Assembly: GCA_964562905.1 (NCBI GenBank) | Contig: CAZLVG010000003.1 | Span: forward strand, 1-36,323 | Origin: CAYSWF01 sp964562905 | Lineage (GTDB): Bacteria; Patescibacteriota; Andersenbacteria; UBA10190 | Length of the DNA: 36,323 bases | Direction of reading: 5' to 3' | Shown: one piece after another, positions 15,445 to 23,442 of the stretch | How the letters are laid out: every line of letters starts with the position of its first letter | Position numbering within the stretch: position 1 is the first letter of the stretch | The notes under the pieces: generated by a model | What the model saw: the letters and a program-made list of their open reading frames with translations, nothing else | The model's database searches: none | Told to the model about the DNA's origin: nothing | Position numbers and translations under genes: made by a program

Positions 15445-15578
15445 AATCCGAATGTCAAAATCCCAATATCAAAGCAATGACTGAAGTTCAAAAGCCAAAG
15501 GAATATTTTTCTGTATGTTGTTTTAGTCATTGGGGTTTGGAACTTGATTTGACATTTGAGCTTTGGATTTTGGATTTC
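15443..15578. repeat. AT-rich imperfect palindrome between rpsL and rpsG
   Basis: The ends gaaatcc (15443-15449) and ggatttc (15572-15578) pair, as do inner caatgac and gtcattg. The arms consist of loosely repeated aaatccaaa / tcaaatgtcaaa words. A similar word string occurs at the end of map (about 34647-34676). It holds no gene and widens a normally tight operon spacer. Confidence 0.6.
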
Positions 15579-15585
15579 TAACGCT

Positions 15586-16062
15586 ATGCCTAGAAAGAAA
15601 CGAGTTTACAAAAACAGAAAGTACCTGAAACCGGATCCCAAATTCGGTAATCTGCTGCTGGCTAAGTTTATCAACCAACTGATGCGGGACGGTAAAAAGA
15701 GCGTGACTCAGCGTATCGTGTACGACGCGCTGGAAAAAATTTCAGCGGAGACGAAAGACGACCCGTTGTACGTGCTTGACGCCGCGGTCAGAAACGTCAC
15801 GCCGGTGTTAGAAGTTAAAGGCCGCCGGGTGGGAGGGGCTAACTACCAGATAGCCCAGGAAGTGCGGGGGGAACGGCGCGAAACGCTGGCTATGCGCTGG
15901 TTGAAATCTGCCGCCCGCGCCCGTTCCGGACGGAGTATGGCGGACAAGCTGGCGGCGGAGCTAATGGACGCGGCTAAGAAAGAAGGGGGAGCCGTGAAAA
16001 AGAGGGAGGATACGCACCGCATGGCAGAAGCGAACCGCGCCTTTTCTCATTTTGCCCGCTAA
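15586..16062 (+). CDS. rpsG: 30S ribosomal protein uS7
   Basis: This primary 16S rRNA-binding protein (158 residues) starts with MPRKKRVYKN. It has KFINQLMRDGKKSVTQRIVYDALE, RRVGGANYQI and the C-terminal KREDTHRMAEANRAFSHFAR. Size is normal. A longer frame from 15556 begins inside the upstream palindrome and has no support. Fus lies 16 bp downstream. Confidence 0.97.
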   Translation: MPRKKRVYKNRKYLKPDPKFGNLLLAKFINQLMRDGKKSVTQRIVYDALEKISAETKDDPLYVLDAAVRNVTPVLEVKGRRVGGANYQIAQEVRGERRETLAMRWLKSAARARSGRSMADKLAAELMDAAKKEGGAVKKREDTHRMAEANRAFSHFAR

Positions 16063-16078
16063 AAGTTAAACAGTTGCC

Positions 16079-18181
16079 ATGGCGGATAAAGAAAAATTCC
16101 CCCAGGTTCCCCTGGACAAAATCCGTAATTTTGGGATTATCGCGCACATTGACGCCGGTAAGACTACCATGACGGAGCGCATCCTGTTTTATACCGGCTT
16201 GACTCATAAGATAGGCGAGGTGCATGAAGGCCAGACCATTATGGACTGGATGGAACAGGAGCGGGAGCGGGGCATTACTATAACCTCGGCAACCACTACC
16301 TGTTTCTGGCAGGGGCACCGGCTTAACCTTATTGATACTCCCGGACACGTGGATTTCACCATGGAAGTGGAGCGCAGCCTGCGGGTGCTGGACGGCGCGG
16401 TGGTGGTATTTGACGGCGTAGCCGGCGTAGAGCCGCAAAGTGAAACTGTATGGCACCAGGCGGAGCGTTATCGCGTGCCGCGCCTGTGTTTTATCAACAA
16501 ACTGGACCGCACGGGCGCTGACTTCTGGAAAGCGGTGGCGTCCATTCACGAGCGGCTGACTAAAGATACGGCCGTCATGACTTTGCCCATCGGGTCGGAA
16601 GATAAACTGGAGGGGGTTGTCGACCTGTTATCGCAGAAAGCGTGGTACTTTGAAGGTAAGTTCGGAGAAAAAGTGGTAGAAAAGGAAATTCCCGCCGACA
16701 TGGTTCAACAAGTACAGGAAAAGAGAGAAGAGCTAATTGAGAAAACAGCGGGCACGGACGACGAGCTGGCAGAGAAATTTTTGGAGGAGCGGGAAATATC
16801 CGAGGAGGAACTTACGGCCGCGTTGCGCCGGGCAACTATTGCCAACCAGCTGGTGCCGGTCTTTTGCGGTTCCGCCCTTAAAAACAAAGGCGTGCAGCGG
16901 GTGCTGGACGCGGTGGTGAGTTTGCTGCCTTCGCCGGCCGACCTGCCGCCGGTGCAGGGCACGCATCCTGTTGATCCCAACGTCAAATTAGCCAGGCGGC
17001 CGCTGGAGTTGGAACCTATGAGCGGCTTGGCTTTCAAGGTGGCTTCGGACCCTTACGTGGGCTCGCTGACCTACTTCCGTGTGTATTCGGGCAAGCTGGC
17101 ATCGGGTTCTTACGTGTTAAACTCGGCCACCGGCAAGAAGGAAAGAATCGGCCGCATTCTTCGTATGCATGCTAATGACCGGGAGGAAGTAAACGAGATA
17201 GGAGCTGGCGGCATCGGCGCTCTGGTCGGACTTAAAAATACTACTACGGGAGATACGCTTTGCGATGAAAGCGATCCCATTGTCCTGGAGCGGATTACGG
17301 GCGAGGAGCCGGTGATAGCCATCGCCGTGGAGCCAAGAACTAAAGCCGACCAGGAGAAGATGGGCCAGGCTCTGAAGTCGCTGATGGACGAAGACCCGAC
17401 CTTTCGCGTGCGTACGGACGAGGAAACCATGCAGACCATCATGGAGGGCATGGGGGAGCTGCACTTGGATATCAAAGCCGACCGGATGAAGCGGGAGTTC
17501 GGCGTGGAAGTTAATATGGGCCGGCCTCAAGTAGCCTACCGCGAGACTATTACTGAAAAAGCGGAAGCGGAGGGCAAGTATATCCGCCAGAGCGGAGGCA
17601 GGGGGCAGTACGGCCATGTGCGGATGCGGTTGGAGCCGCTGGGACGCGGACAGGGCACGGAGTTTGCCGAAGAGATAAAAGGCGGCGTTATTCCCCAGGA
17701 ATACGTACCGGCCATCAACAAAGGTTTTCAGGAAGTAGTGGAAGGGGGAGTGATTGCCGGCTATCCGCTGATGGATATAAAGGGGACTGTTTATGACGGC
17801 AGCTTCCACGAGGTGGACAGTTCGGAAATAGCCTTCAAGATCGCTGCCGTGATGGCCGTCAAGGACGCGGTAAAACGGGCTAAGCCGATTCTGTTGGAGC
17901 CGATTATGAGAGTGGAAGCCATTACTCCGGAGGATTACCTGGGCGACATAATGGGCGACTTGAATTCCCGGCGCGGACGCGTGGAGAGCGTGGGGGAAAG
18001 AGCCATGGTGAGAGTGGTTACATCCCTCGTGCCGCTGGCGGAAATGTTCGGGTACGCCACTACGCTGCGTTCTTTGAGCTCTGGTCGGGCTAACTACTCC
18101 ATGCAGTTTGATCATTACGCGCCGGTGCCAGCCAATATCCAGCAGGAAATAATGGGAGGTAAGGGGAGCGAGGAGAATTAG
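16079..18181 (+). CDS. fusA: Elongation factor G
   Basis: This translocation GTPase (700 residues) has all the G motifs: AHIDAGKTT (G1, about 20-28), RGITITSATTT (G2), DTPGHVDFT (G3), NKLDRTGAD (G4) and a GSA box. Domains II-V follow, with the family segment GRGQYGHVR in domain IV and the C-terminal SLSSGRANYSMQFDHY. Full length with no frame breaks. It completes the rpsL-rpsG-fusA order. Confidence 0.98.
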   Translation: MADKEKFPQVPLDKIRNFGIIAHIDAGKTTMTERILFYTGLTHKIGEVHEGQTIMDWMEQERERGITITSATTTCFWQGHRLNLIDTPGHVDFTMEVERSLRVLDGAVVVFDGVAGVEPQSETVWHQAERYRVPRLCFINKLDRTGADFWKAVASIHERLTKDTAVMTLPIGSEDKLEGVVDLLSQKAWYFEGKFGEKVVEKEIPADMVQQVQEKREELIEKTAGTDDELAEKFLEEREISEEELTAALRRATIANQLVPVFCGSALKNKGVQRVLDAVVSLLPSPADLPPVQGTHPVDPNVKLARRPLELEPMSGLAFKVASDPYVGSLTYFRVYSGKLASGSYVLNSATGKKERIGRILRMHANDREEVNEIGAGGIGALVGLKNTTTGDTLCDESDPIVLERITGEEPVIAIAVEPRTKADQEKMGQALKSLMDEDPTFRVRTDEETMQTIMEGMGELHLDIKADRMKREFGVEVNMGRPQVAYRETITEKAEAEGKYIRQSGGRGQYGHVRMRLEPLGRGQGTEFAEEIKGGVIPQEYVPAINKGFQEVVEGGVIAGYPLMDIKGTVYDGSFHEVDSSEIAFKIAAVMAVKDAVKRAKPILLEPIMRVEAITPEDYLGDIMGDLNSRRGRVESVGERAMVRVVTSLVPLAEMFGYATTLRSLSSGRANYSMQFDHYAPVPANIQQEIMGGKGSEEN

Positions 18182-18265
18182 TCTTTGGACGTTAGTCAGT
18201 AGTCTGTAGCAAGATATACCGCTTTACGCGGGACGGAAATTTATAGAAAGCTACCCACACCTGTT

Positions 18266-18382
18266 AGAGGCAGCGTTACGGAATGCCGCTACGCTGGCGG
18301 TGGGTCCTTATCGCGGCCCCGCACCCCCCCCGCCCCGCGCCGCCCGTTTACTTTAGGAGCGGCACGGCATCATGCTGCCTCT
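18266..18382. repeat. Palindromic interspersed repeat, copy B
   Basis: The outer arms agaggcagc (18266-18274) and gctgcctct (18374-18382) pair perfectly. Inside, atgccgct pairs with agcggc...at. The core cttatcgcggccccgc, then ccgcgccgcccgttta, then aggagcggcacggcat matches the copies at 1, 30060 and 36167. It lies between fusA and the 263-bp inverted repeat. Confidence 0.75.
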
Positions 18383-18402
18383 ATACTTACGCCAAGGCTT
18401 TA

Positions 18403-18665
18403 CCAGCCTTTAACCGTAAATTGTTTTCATTTAGTACAAAGCCATAATTACGAACATTGAAAGAAAGAGGACGGTTAAACACATAAGCTATAAGATAAGA
18501 AATGACAATAAAATTTCATCGTTTTTATCCTTCCATATTACGTAATATGGGAGTATTTTTTAGCGCTGATCATCACCCTTCAGCCGGCAACTTTTATGTT
18601 TGCGACTAATTAAGAGGTAATTTTCCTCCCAAAATTTTTACCCGCCGTGCTGGCGGGCGCGGCTC
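18403..18665. repeat. 263-bp inverted repeat, copy 2
   Basis: Reverse complement of 12467-12729 with no difference seen in the lines compared. The block between the copies (5.67 kb) contains tRNA-Pro, the AbiEii-like gene, rpmB, the M50 gene and the str operon. Bases 18666-18889 beyond it hold only the terminator of the GNAT gene. Confidence 0.9.
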
Positions 18666-18810
18666 CGCTTCGCGCAGCTCGCTCATTTTGGAGAAAACTC
18701 GGCTTTCGCAGTTGAAACAATGAAGTCGCTCAATAAAGCTATTTCATATTTTTCAGCGTCGGCTTAACAGAGCCATTAAGCTAGCGAGCCGTGGAAGTCG
18801 GGGAAAAATT

Positions 18811-18837
18811 AAAAAACCGCTTTGGAGGCAGAAGCGG
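18811..18837 (-). terminator. Intrinsic terminator of the GNAT gene
   Basis: On the minus strand ccgctt (18837-18832) pairs with aagcgg (18822-18817) around a nine-base loop and is followed by six T, an AA and more T. It is about 52 bp after the stop codon of the acetyltransferase. Confidence 0.7.
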
Positions 18838-18889
18838 CTGTAAAATGTACTTTAAGGAAGAAGCTTGTCGTACAGCCAGCTTATGCGGT

Positions 18890-19420
18890 TTAGCGGCCGG
18901 GGTATGGTCTGACTGCACCTGGAATGCTCTCAAAGCGCTGTTGGCTGTACGCCATCACGTAAGCGTCGCCCCAGTCATCCTCACCGGGATTGTAGCTGCA
19001 GCCGTGCAGGATATTGACAGCTTGGAATCCGAGCGCGCGGAGGAAGAGTTGAGCTGGCAGGTTGGTTTCGGATACCTTCAGCACCAGGCGGTGGTAGCGC
19101 TCGGGAGAAAGACTGCGAATTAATTCGCGCATCATTTGACTGCCAATTCCCCGCCGGCGGTGCGCAGAAGACACAGCGAATCTTAACAGGCAGACTTGTG
19201 CTTGTGGGCGGCGCATCTTATAAACCATAAAGCCTACCGTCTTTTTGTCGGCTTCGGCTATCTTGCCAAAGCAATCTCGTTGACGCATACAGCGGAGAAA
19301 ATCCTCTTCCCGCCAGGGAAAGTGGCAGCTTTCTTTTTCAATGTTGAGAAGGTCAGGTAGGTGGCGCCGGGTTGCCCAGCGGACGTTAACGCGGCCTCGG
19401 GGTTGATGGCAATTCGGCAT
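18890..19420 (-). CDS. GNAT family acetyltransferase (RimI-like)
   Basis: This 176-residue protein has the GNAT fold order: an N-terminal VRWATRRHLPDLLNIEKESC helix-strand region, a beta strand GFMVYKM, then LLRFAVSSAHRRRGIGSQMM with the acetyl-CoA loop R-R-G-I-G (about 90-100). The final LFLRALGFQAVNIL strand is also typical. It resembles ribosomal-protein alanine acetyltransferases, but the substrate is not certain. A good Shine-Dalgarno (gaggag) precedes the ATG. It is the only gene on the minus strand between fusA and tuf. Confidence 0.82.
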   Translation of the reverse strand: MPNCHQPRGRVNVRWATRRHLPDLLNIEKESCHFPWREEDFLRCMRQRDCFGKIAEADKKTVGFMVYKMRRPQAQVCLLRFAVSSAHRRRGIGSQMMRELIRSLSPERYHRLVLKVSETNLPAQLFLRALGFQAVNILHGCSYNPGEDDWGDAYVMAYSQQRFESIPGAVRPYPGR

Positions 19421-19491
19421 GGCTTAGACTCCTCTTTTCTGATACACAGGGAGAATTATTTAAGGGTACACGAGCTTAAGACGACAATAAG

Positions 19492-19512
19492 TTGACCAGC
19501 TTCGTTGGTCAA
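19492..19512. promoter_or_regulatory. Operator-like palindrome in a divergent spacer
   Basis: Ttgacca and tggtcaa form a perfect 7-bp inverted repeat with a seven-base gap, between the GNAT gene (minus) and the unknown gene (plus). It could be a repressor site or a leader hairpin. Confidence 0.3.
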
Positions 19513-19528
19513 TAGTAAGGTTACCTAG

Positions 19529-20145
19529 ATGGACAGTCTTGGGTTAAAAAAGGTACTGGCGGTGCTTGACGAGCTGGAGGGATATTACGGGTGGCGTGAC
19601 GGCGCTTCGGGCGAGTCGTACGTGATACTGAGCCGGCGGGAGTTTGATCGGGTGTCGGGGGGTGGGAACGAGCGGGAGCGGCAGCNNNNNNNNNNCTGTC
19701 TCTGCCGCAGCTGGAGCACAGTGAAGGGCCGCGGCCGGCGCCGGAGCACCGGTACGCTTCCGGCGGGCAGGCCGGCCTGCCCGCGCCGGCACGGCAGGCA
19801 GGCGACCAGGCGCCGGCCCCGGGAGAGGAAGAAAACCCGGCGGCAGCGGCTGGGGACACAGCCGGCCAACCCGCGTTCGACCCGCCACAGGCGGGCCGGG
19901 ATGAGCTGGAGCAGCCGGACGCGGACGAAAAGATTCTGACGCGGGCGCATAACGTGCTGGAGCGGATAAACAGAGAGATAGCCCTGTATCGTTTAAGACA
20001 ACACGAGGACCGGTTGGCGCAACTGTACGGGGATCAGCGGGGATCGGGTGACGGTTCCGAGGAAGACGGCAGCGGCGGCGAGGAAGGCTTAAGGGTCAGA
20101 TTTGAACCGCTTAAAGGGGACCTGCCGCCGGAGCTGCAGGAATAA
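19529..20145 (+). CDS. Unknown Pro/Ala-rich protein, crossed by assembly gap
   Basis: The N-terminal part (52 codons, MDSLGLKKVLAVLDELEGYY) is open up to the run of N. After the gap one frame is open from 19696 to the stop at 20145. It gives a low-complexity Pro/Ala/Glu segment, then a helical ALYRLRQHEDRLAQLYGDQ block and an acidic Gly-rich tail ending LPPELQE. The two halves are in different frames only because the gap is written as ten bases. A true gap of 3n+2 bases would join them into one protein. I recognise no family. An internal GTG at 19954 could be mistaken for a start. Confidence 0.55.
19686..19695. other. Assembly gap (10 N)
   Basis: Ten undetermined bases join two contigs inside the unknown Pro/Ala-rich gene. 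The real length is not ten if the gene is continuous. The flanking sequence is GC-rich and repetitive, which probably caused the break. Confidence 0.95.
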
Positions 20146-20294
20146 GGCGAGGGTCGCGGGAAGGCCGTGTCTCTTTTAAAATACGTATCTGTAACTTTAC
20201 TTTTTGTCATTCGGATTTTTCGCTTCTCGGCCAGTAAAGGAGTTACGGAAGCGGGGCCGGTTGACTTTCAAGTTTACTTCCGCTAGCGTATGTG

Positions 20295-20323
20295 TTACAA
20301 ATTTACTATCTATTATTTAAAAT
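20295..20323 (+). promoter_or_regulatory. Candidate tuf promoter
   Basis: TTACAA (20295-20300) and TAAAAT (20318-20323) are separated by 17 bp, just 22 bp before the tuf start in a strongly AT-rich stretch. This would leave a very short leader. Confidence 0.5.
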
Positions 20324-20345
20324 TAAATGAATTAATATAAAGCCT

Positions 20346-21539
20346 ATGGCAGAAAAGTTTGAGAGAACAAAAACACACGTCAACGTGGGCACCATCGGGC
20401 ATGTTGATCACGGCAAGACAACCTTGACGGCGGCGATTTTGCACGTCCTGAACATGACCGGGGGCGCCAAGAAGTTGATGTCCGTCAGCGAAATTGACAA
20501 CGCTCCGGAAGAAAAAGAGCGGGGTATTACTATCGCCACTACTCATTGCGAATACGAGTCGGAAAAACGGCACTACGCCCACGTGGATTGTCCGGGTCAC
20601 GCCGACTACGTCAAGAATATGATAACCGGCGCGGCCCAGATGGACGGTGCCATTCTGGTGGTGTCGGCCGCGGACGGTCCCATGCCTCAAACAAGAGAAC
20701 ACTTGCTCCTCGCTCGCCAGGTGGGCGTACCGCAGATAGTGGTTTTCCTTAATAAGGTGGACCAGGTGGACGACGAAGAGCTGGTAGATCTGGTGGAAGA
20801 GGAGATTAAGGAACTGCTGGCTAAATATGAGTACGATCCCGAAAAGAGCCCCGTTGTACGCGGGTCTGCTCTTAAGGCCCTGGATGTGAAAAACCAGGGA
20901 GAAGAGGCGGCCAAGCCGATTTTGGCGTTGGTGCAGGCGCTGGACGACTCTATTCCGGACCCGGTACGCGACGTTGACCAGCCCTTCCTGATGCCGGTGG
21001 AGGATGTGTTCTCTATTGAGGGACGTGGTACGGTGGTGACGGGGAGAATTGAGAGAGGCAAAGTACACGTCAATGACGAGGTGGAGATAGTTGGTTTGCG
21101 GGATACGCAAAAAACGGTGGTCACCGGTATTGAGATGTTCAACCGCCAATTAGATGAAGGGCAGGCGGGGGACAACGCTGGCGTGCTGCTGCGGGGCCTT
21201 AAAAAGGAGGACGTGGAGCGCGGCCAGGTGCTGGCGGCGCCGGGCAGCATTACTCCCCATACTAAGTTTGAGGGCGAGATATACGTGCTGACCAAGGAGG
21301 AAGGCGGCCGCCACACTCCCTTCTTTAAAGGATACAAGCCGCAGTTCTACATCAGAACTACGGACGTTACCGGTGAAATAGAACTTGCGGAAGGAACAGA
21401 GATGGTAATGCCGGGCGACACCGTGACCATGAAGGTAACGCTGGGCGCGCCGATAGCTATGGAAGAGGGCATGCGCTTCGCGCTGCGCGAAGGCGGCAAG
21501 ACGGTCGGCGCCGGCGTGGTGACGAAGATAACGGAGTAA
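20346..21539 (+). CDS. tuf: Elongation factor Tu
   Basis: This GTPase delivers aminoacyl-tRNA to the ribosome (397 residues). It has GHVDHGKTT (G1), ERGITIATTH (effector), DCPGHADYVKNMITGAAQMD (G3) and NKVD (G4). Complete domains II and III end with FALREGGKTVGAGVVTKI. Length is normal. It opens the tuf-rpsJ-rplC run and is followed closely by tandem 7-mers. Confidence 0.98.
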   Translation: MAEKFERTKTHVNVGTIGHVDHGKTTLTAAILHVLNMTGGAKKLMSVSEIDNAPEEKERGITIATTHCEYESEKRHYAHVDCPGHADYVKNMITGAAQMDGAILVVSAADGPMPQTREHLLLARQVGVPQIVVFLNKVDQVDDEELVDLVEEEIKELLAKYEYDPEKSPVVRGSALKALDVKNQGEEAAKPILALVQALDDSIPDPVRDVDQPFLMPVEDVFSIEGRGTVVTGRIERGKVHVNDEVEIVGLRDTQKTVVTGIEMFNRQLDEGQAGDNAGVLLRGLKKEDVERGQVLAAPGSITPHTKFEGEIYVLTKEEGGRHTPFFKGYKPQFYIRTTDVTGEIELAEGTEMVMPGDTVTMKVTLGAPIAMEEGMRFALREGGKTVGAGVVTKITE

Positions 21540-21541
21540 TC

Positions 21542-21597
21542 CGTAACTCGTAACTCGTAACTCGTAATCCGTAATCCGTAATTCGTAATTCGTAATT
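21542..21597. repeat. Tandem 7-bp repeat, eight units (CGTAACT/CGTAATT)
   Basis: Eight head-to-tail 7-mers drift from cgtaact (three) through cgtaatc (two) to cgtaatt (three). The complement of cgtaatt is aattacg, the same unit as at 14891. It fills the whole tuf-rpsJ spacer. In frame it would spell a spurious ITNYELRIT-like peptide on the minus strand. Confidence 0.9.
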
Positions 21598-21602
21598 TGT
21601 AG

Positions 21603-21950
21603 ATGGCCCAAGCGAAAAAGGCTGAAACGGAAGAGGCGGCGGCGGTGCCGAGGATCCGCATTAAGCTGAAGGCTTACGATCATAAACTGATAGACCAGTC
21701 GGCGCGCCAGATAGTGGAGTCGGTAGAGCGGGATGGGGCTCAGATTGCGGGGCCTGTGCCGTTGCCGGTGAGCAAGAAAAAGTATAGCGTCAACCGGTCC
21801 AGCTTTGTGCACAAAAAACCTCGTGATCAGTATGAGATCCGAATACATAAGCGTCTCATAGACATAGTCAAGGCCACGCCTCGCACAGTGGACACGTTGA
21901 TGAGCCTTAACCTGCCGGCGGGGGTTGACGTGTCGATGAAAACAGGGTGA
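21603..21950 (+). CDS. rpsJ: 30S ribosomal protein uS10
   Basis: This 115-residue protein has the family blocks RIRIKLKAYDHKLIDQSARQIVE, GPVPLPVSKKKYSVNRSSFVHKK and YEIRIHKRLIDI. An N-terminal extension of about 16 Ala/Glu-rich residues precedes the conserved part. It ends with TGA and is followed by a hairpin, so rplC may have its own promoter. Confidence 0.97.
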   Translation: MAQAKKAETEEAAAVPRIRIKLKAYDHKLIDQSARQIVESVERDGAQIAGPVPLPVSKKKYSVNRSSFVHKKPRDQYEIRIHKRLIDIVKATPRTVDTLMSLNLPAGVDVSMKTG

Positions 21951-22009
21951 ATTAGTCTTTAGTTGTTAGTCTTCAAGGTCAGTCTTTAGTCCCTGGTTTT
22001 TAAAAGTCC

Positions 22010-22032
22010 GCCTGCCATATAGGCAGGCTTTT
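22010..22032 (+). terminator. Terminator-like hairpin after rpsJ
   Basis: Gcctgcc and ggcaggc pair over 7 bp with loop atata and are followed by four T. It is moderate in strength because the T-run is short. Confidence 0.5.
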
Positions 22033-22053
22033 GGTTGTCGGTTTCCAGCCAGT

Positions 22054-22082
22054 TTGCGCACTTTTAATCATTCGTGTATATT
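22054..22082 (+). promoter_or_regulatory. Candidate promoter of the rplC operon
   Basis: TTGCGC (22054-22059) and TATATT (22077-22082) have a 17-bp spacer and follow the rpsJ hairpin. They would give a leader of about 100 nt before rplC. Confidence 0.5.
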
Positions 22083-22090
22083 GTGTATTA

Positions 22091-22128
22091 ACCTGCACCG
22101 CTACAGGCAGGTAAGGGTTTTTGTTTTT
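22091..22128 (+). terminator. Possible attenuator in the rplC leader
   Basis: Acctgc (22091-22096) pairs with gcaggt (22107-22112), followed by aaggg and two five-T runs. It sits between the promoter candidate and rplC, the place where ribosomal protein feedback often acts. The role is inferred. Confidence 0.35.
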
Positions 22129-22190
22129 ACGCGCGTCGGTCCCGCTAGGTCTTGACCGGCGGTTAATAATCAAGAAATTACCGAGGGGTT

Positions 22191-22736
22191 ATGATGAAAG
22201 CTATATTAGGCAGAAAAATTGGTATGTCGCAGCTGTTTTCTTCTAACGGCAAGGCCGTGCCGGTAACCGTGGTGTCGGCCGCGCCTAACCAGGTGGCCCT
22301 GCGCCGGAATGAAGAAAAGGACGGCCGCCGCGCCGTGCAGCTGGAGCTGCACGGCGCGGGGAGCAAGGAATTTGCCCTGGAGATGGACAAGGATGTCAAG
22401 GAGCTGACCGTGGAGCAGTTTAAACCCGGAGATGTAGTAGAGGTGAAGGGGATATCAAAAGGAAAGGGGTTGGCCGGCGTTATTAAGCGCCACGGCTTTT
22501 CCGGTGCTCCGGCCAGCCACGGGCACAGACACGTGCGGCGCAGCGCCGGCTCTATCGGGTCTGCTTTTCCTCAGCACGTGATGAAAGGCAAGAAGATGGC
22601 TGGCCGCATGGGGAGAAGTCGTGTTACGGTCAAAAATCTGAAGATCGCGTGGGTGGACAGGGAAAAGAATTTGCTGGCAGTCAAAGGAGCGGTGCCCGGG
22701 CGGAGAGGGAGCATGGTCCAGGTAGTTGGCCGTTAG
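22191..22736 (+). CDS. rplC: 50S ribosomal protein uL3
   Basis: The short 181-residue form begins MMKAILGRKIGMSQLF and contains GVIKRHGFSGAPASHGHR and RMAGRMGRSRVTVKNLKI-like blocks (here KMAGRMGRSRVTVKN). It is about 28 residues shorter than the E. coli protein. Two tandem ATG codons follow gagggg; either could start. Confidence 0.96.
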   Translation: MMKAILGRKIGMSQLFSSNGKAVPVTVVSAAPNQVALRRNEEKDGRRAVQLELHGAGSKEFALEMDKDVKELTVEQFKPGDVVEVKGISKGKGLAGVIKRHGFSGAPASHGHRHVRRSAGSIGSAFPQHVMKGKKMAGRMGRSRVTVKNLKIAWVDREKNLLAVKGAVPGRRGSMVQVVGR

Positions 22737-22748
22737 TAATTTTGGGTT

Positions 22749-23420
22749 ATGGTAGACGTTAAGACAGGAGGAGATAGGCCGAAAAAGGACCGGAGCGTGG
22801 CTAGACTGGCGGTTCGGGATCTGGGCAGCGGTAGAAAGAAGGAGATAACAGCGCCTGATTTTTTGCTGTCCTCTTGTTCGCCGCGCTTGCTGGCGCAGGC
22901 TGTCCTGGTCAGCCGGCAGCGGGCGCGCATACGGCGGTCTCACACCAAGGAAAGAGCCGAAGTGCGCGGTGGCGGTGCCAAACCGTGGCGTCAGAAAGGC
23001 ACCGGCCGGGCCCGCCACAGCTCCATTCGCTCTCCTTTGTGGGCGGGGGGAGGAGTTACTTTTGGCCCCCGCTCGCGCCAGCCAAGGAAGGCTGTTTTGC
23101 CTGCCAGGATGGCGCGTCGCGCCTTGGCCGGCGCCTTGGCGGCGCACATTAACCGCTCCACGCTGGAGATTGTGCGCTTTGGCGGTGGAGAGATTACCAA
23201 AACCAGACAACTCGCGGGCCTCGTTAAGGGCCCGCGTTCCGTTTTAGTAGTGACGGCGGTCGGCGGGGATGATAAATTCTTGAGGAGAGCAGCCGCAAAT
23301 TTACCTTCGGTAAACTTACGGACCGCCTCGCAGGTGGCACCGGCCGATATCCTGAATACGGAACGAGTCTGGCTGGACGAGCGGGTCTTGCCGCAGCTGG
23401 AAAAGCGGTGCGCCAATTAG
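22749..23420 (+). CDS. rplD: 50S ribosomal protein uL4
   Basis: This 223-residue protein carries the tunnel-loop region KERAEVRGGGAKPWRQKGTG and RARHSSIRSPLWAGGGVTFGP. The C-terminal half (LVVTAVGGDDKFLRRAAANL, LNTERVWLDE) fits the family. Normal length, 12 bp after rplC. Confidence 0.96.
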   Translation: MVDVKTGGDRPKKDRSVARLAVRDLGSGRKKEITAPDFLLSSCSPRLLAQAVLVSRQRARIRRSHTKERAEVRGGGAKPWRQKGTGRARHSSIRSPLWAGGGVTFGPRSRQPRKAVLPARMARRALAGALAAHINRSTLEIVRFGGGEITKTRQLAGLVKGPRSVLVVTAVGGDDKFLRRAAANLPSVNLRTASQVAPADILNTERVWLDERVLPQLEKRCAN

Positions 23421-23442
23421 GCCAACGGTTAACGAGAAGACT

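Noticed and set aside
17117..18115. Long minus-strand open frame opposite fusA
   Set aside because: Its product is His/Leu-rich with no family likeness, and fusA on the other strand is complete; it is a shadow of GC-rich codon use.
18791..19123. Plus-strand frame opposite the GNAT gene
   Set aside because: The GNAT protein has family motifs, a Shine-Dalgarno and a terminator; this frame has none and begins inside that terminator.
21542..21848. Minus-strand frame with ITNYELRITDYELR repeats
   Set aside because: It is only the 7-bp tandem repeat read in rotating frames, opposite rpsJ.
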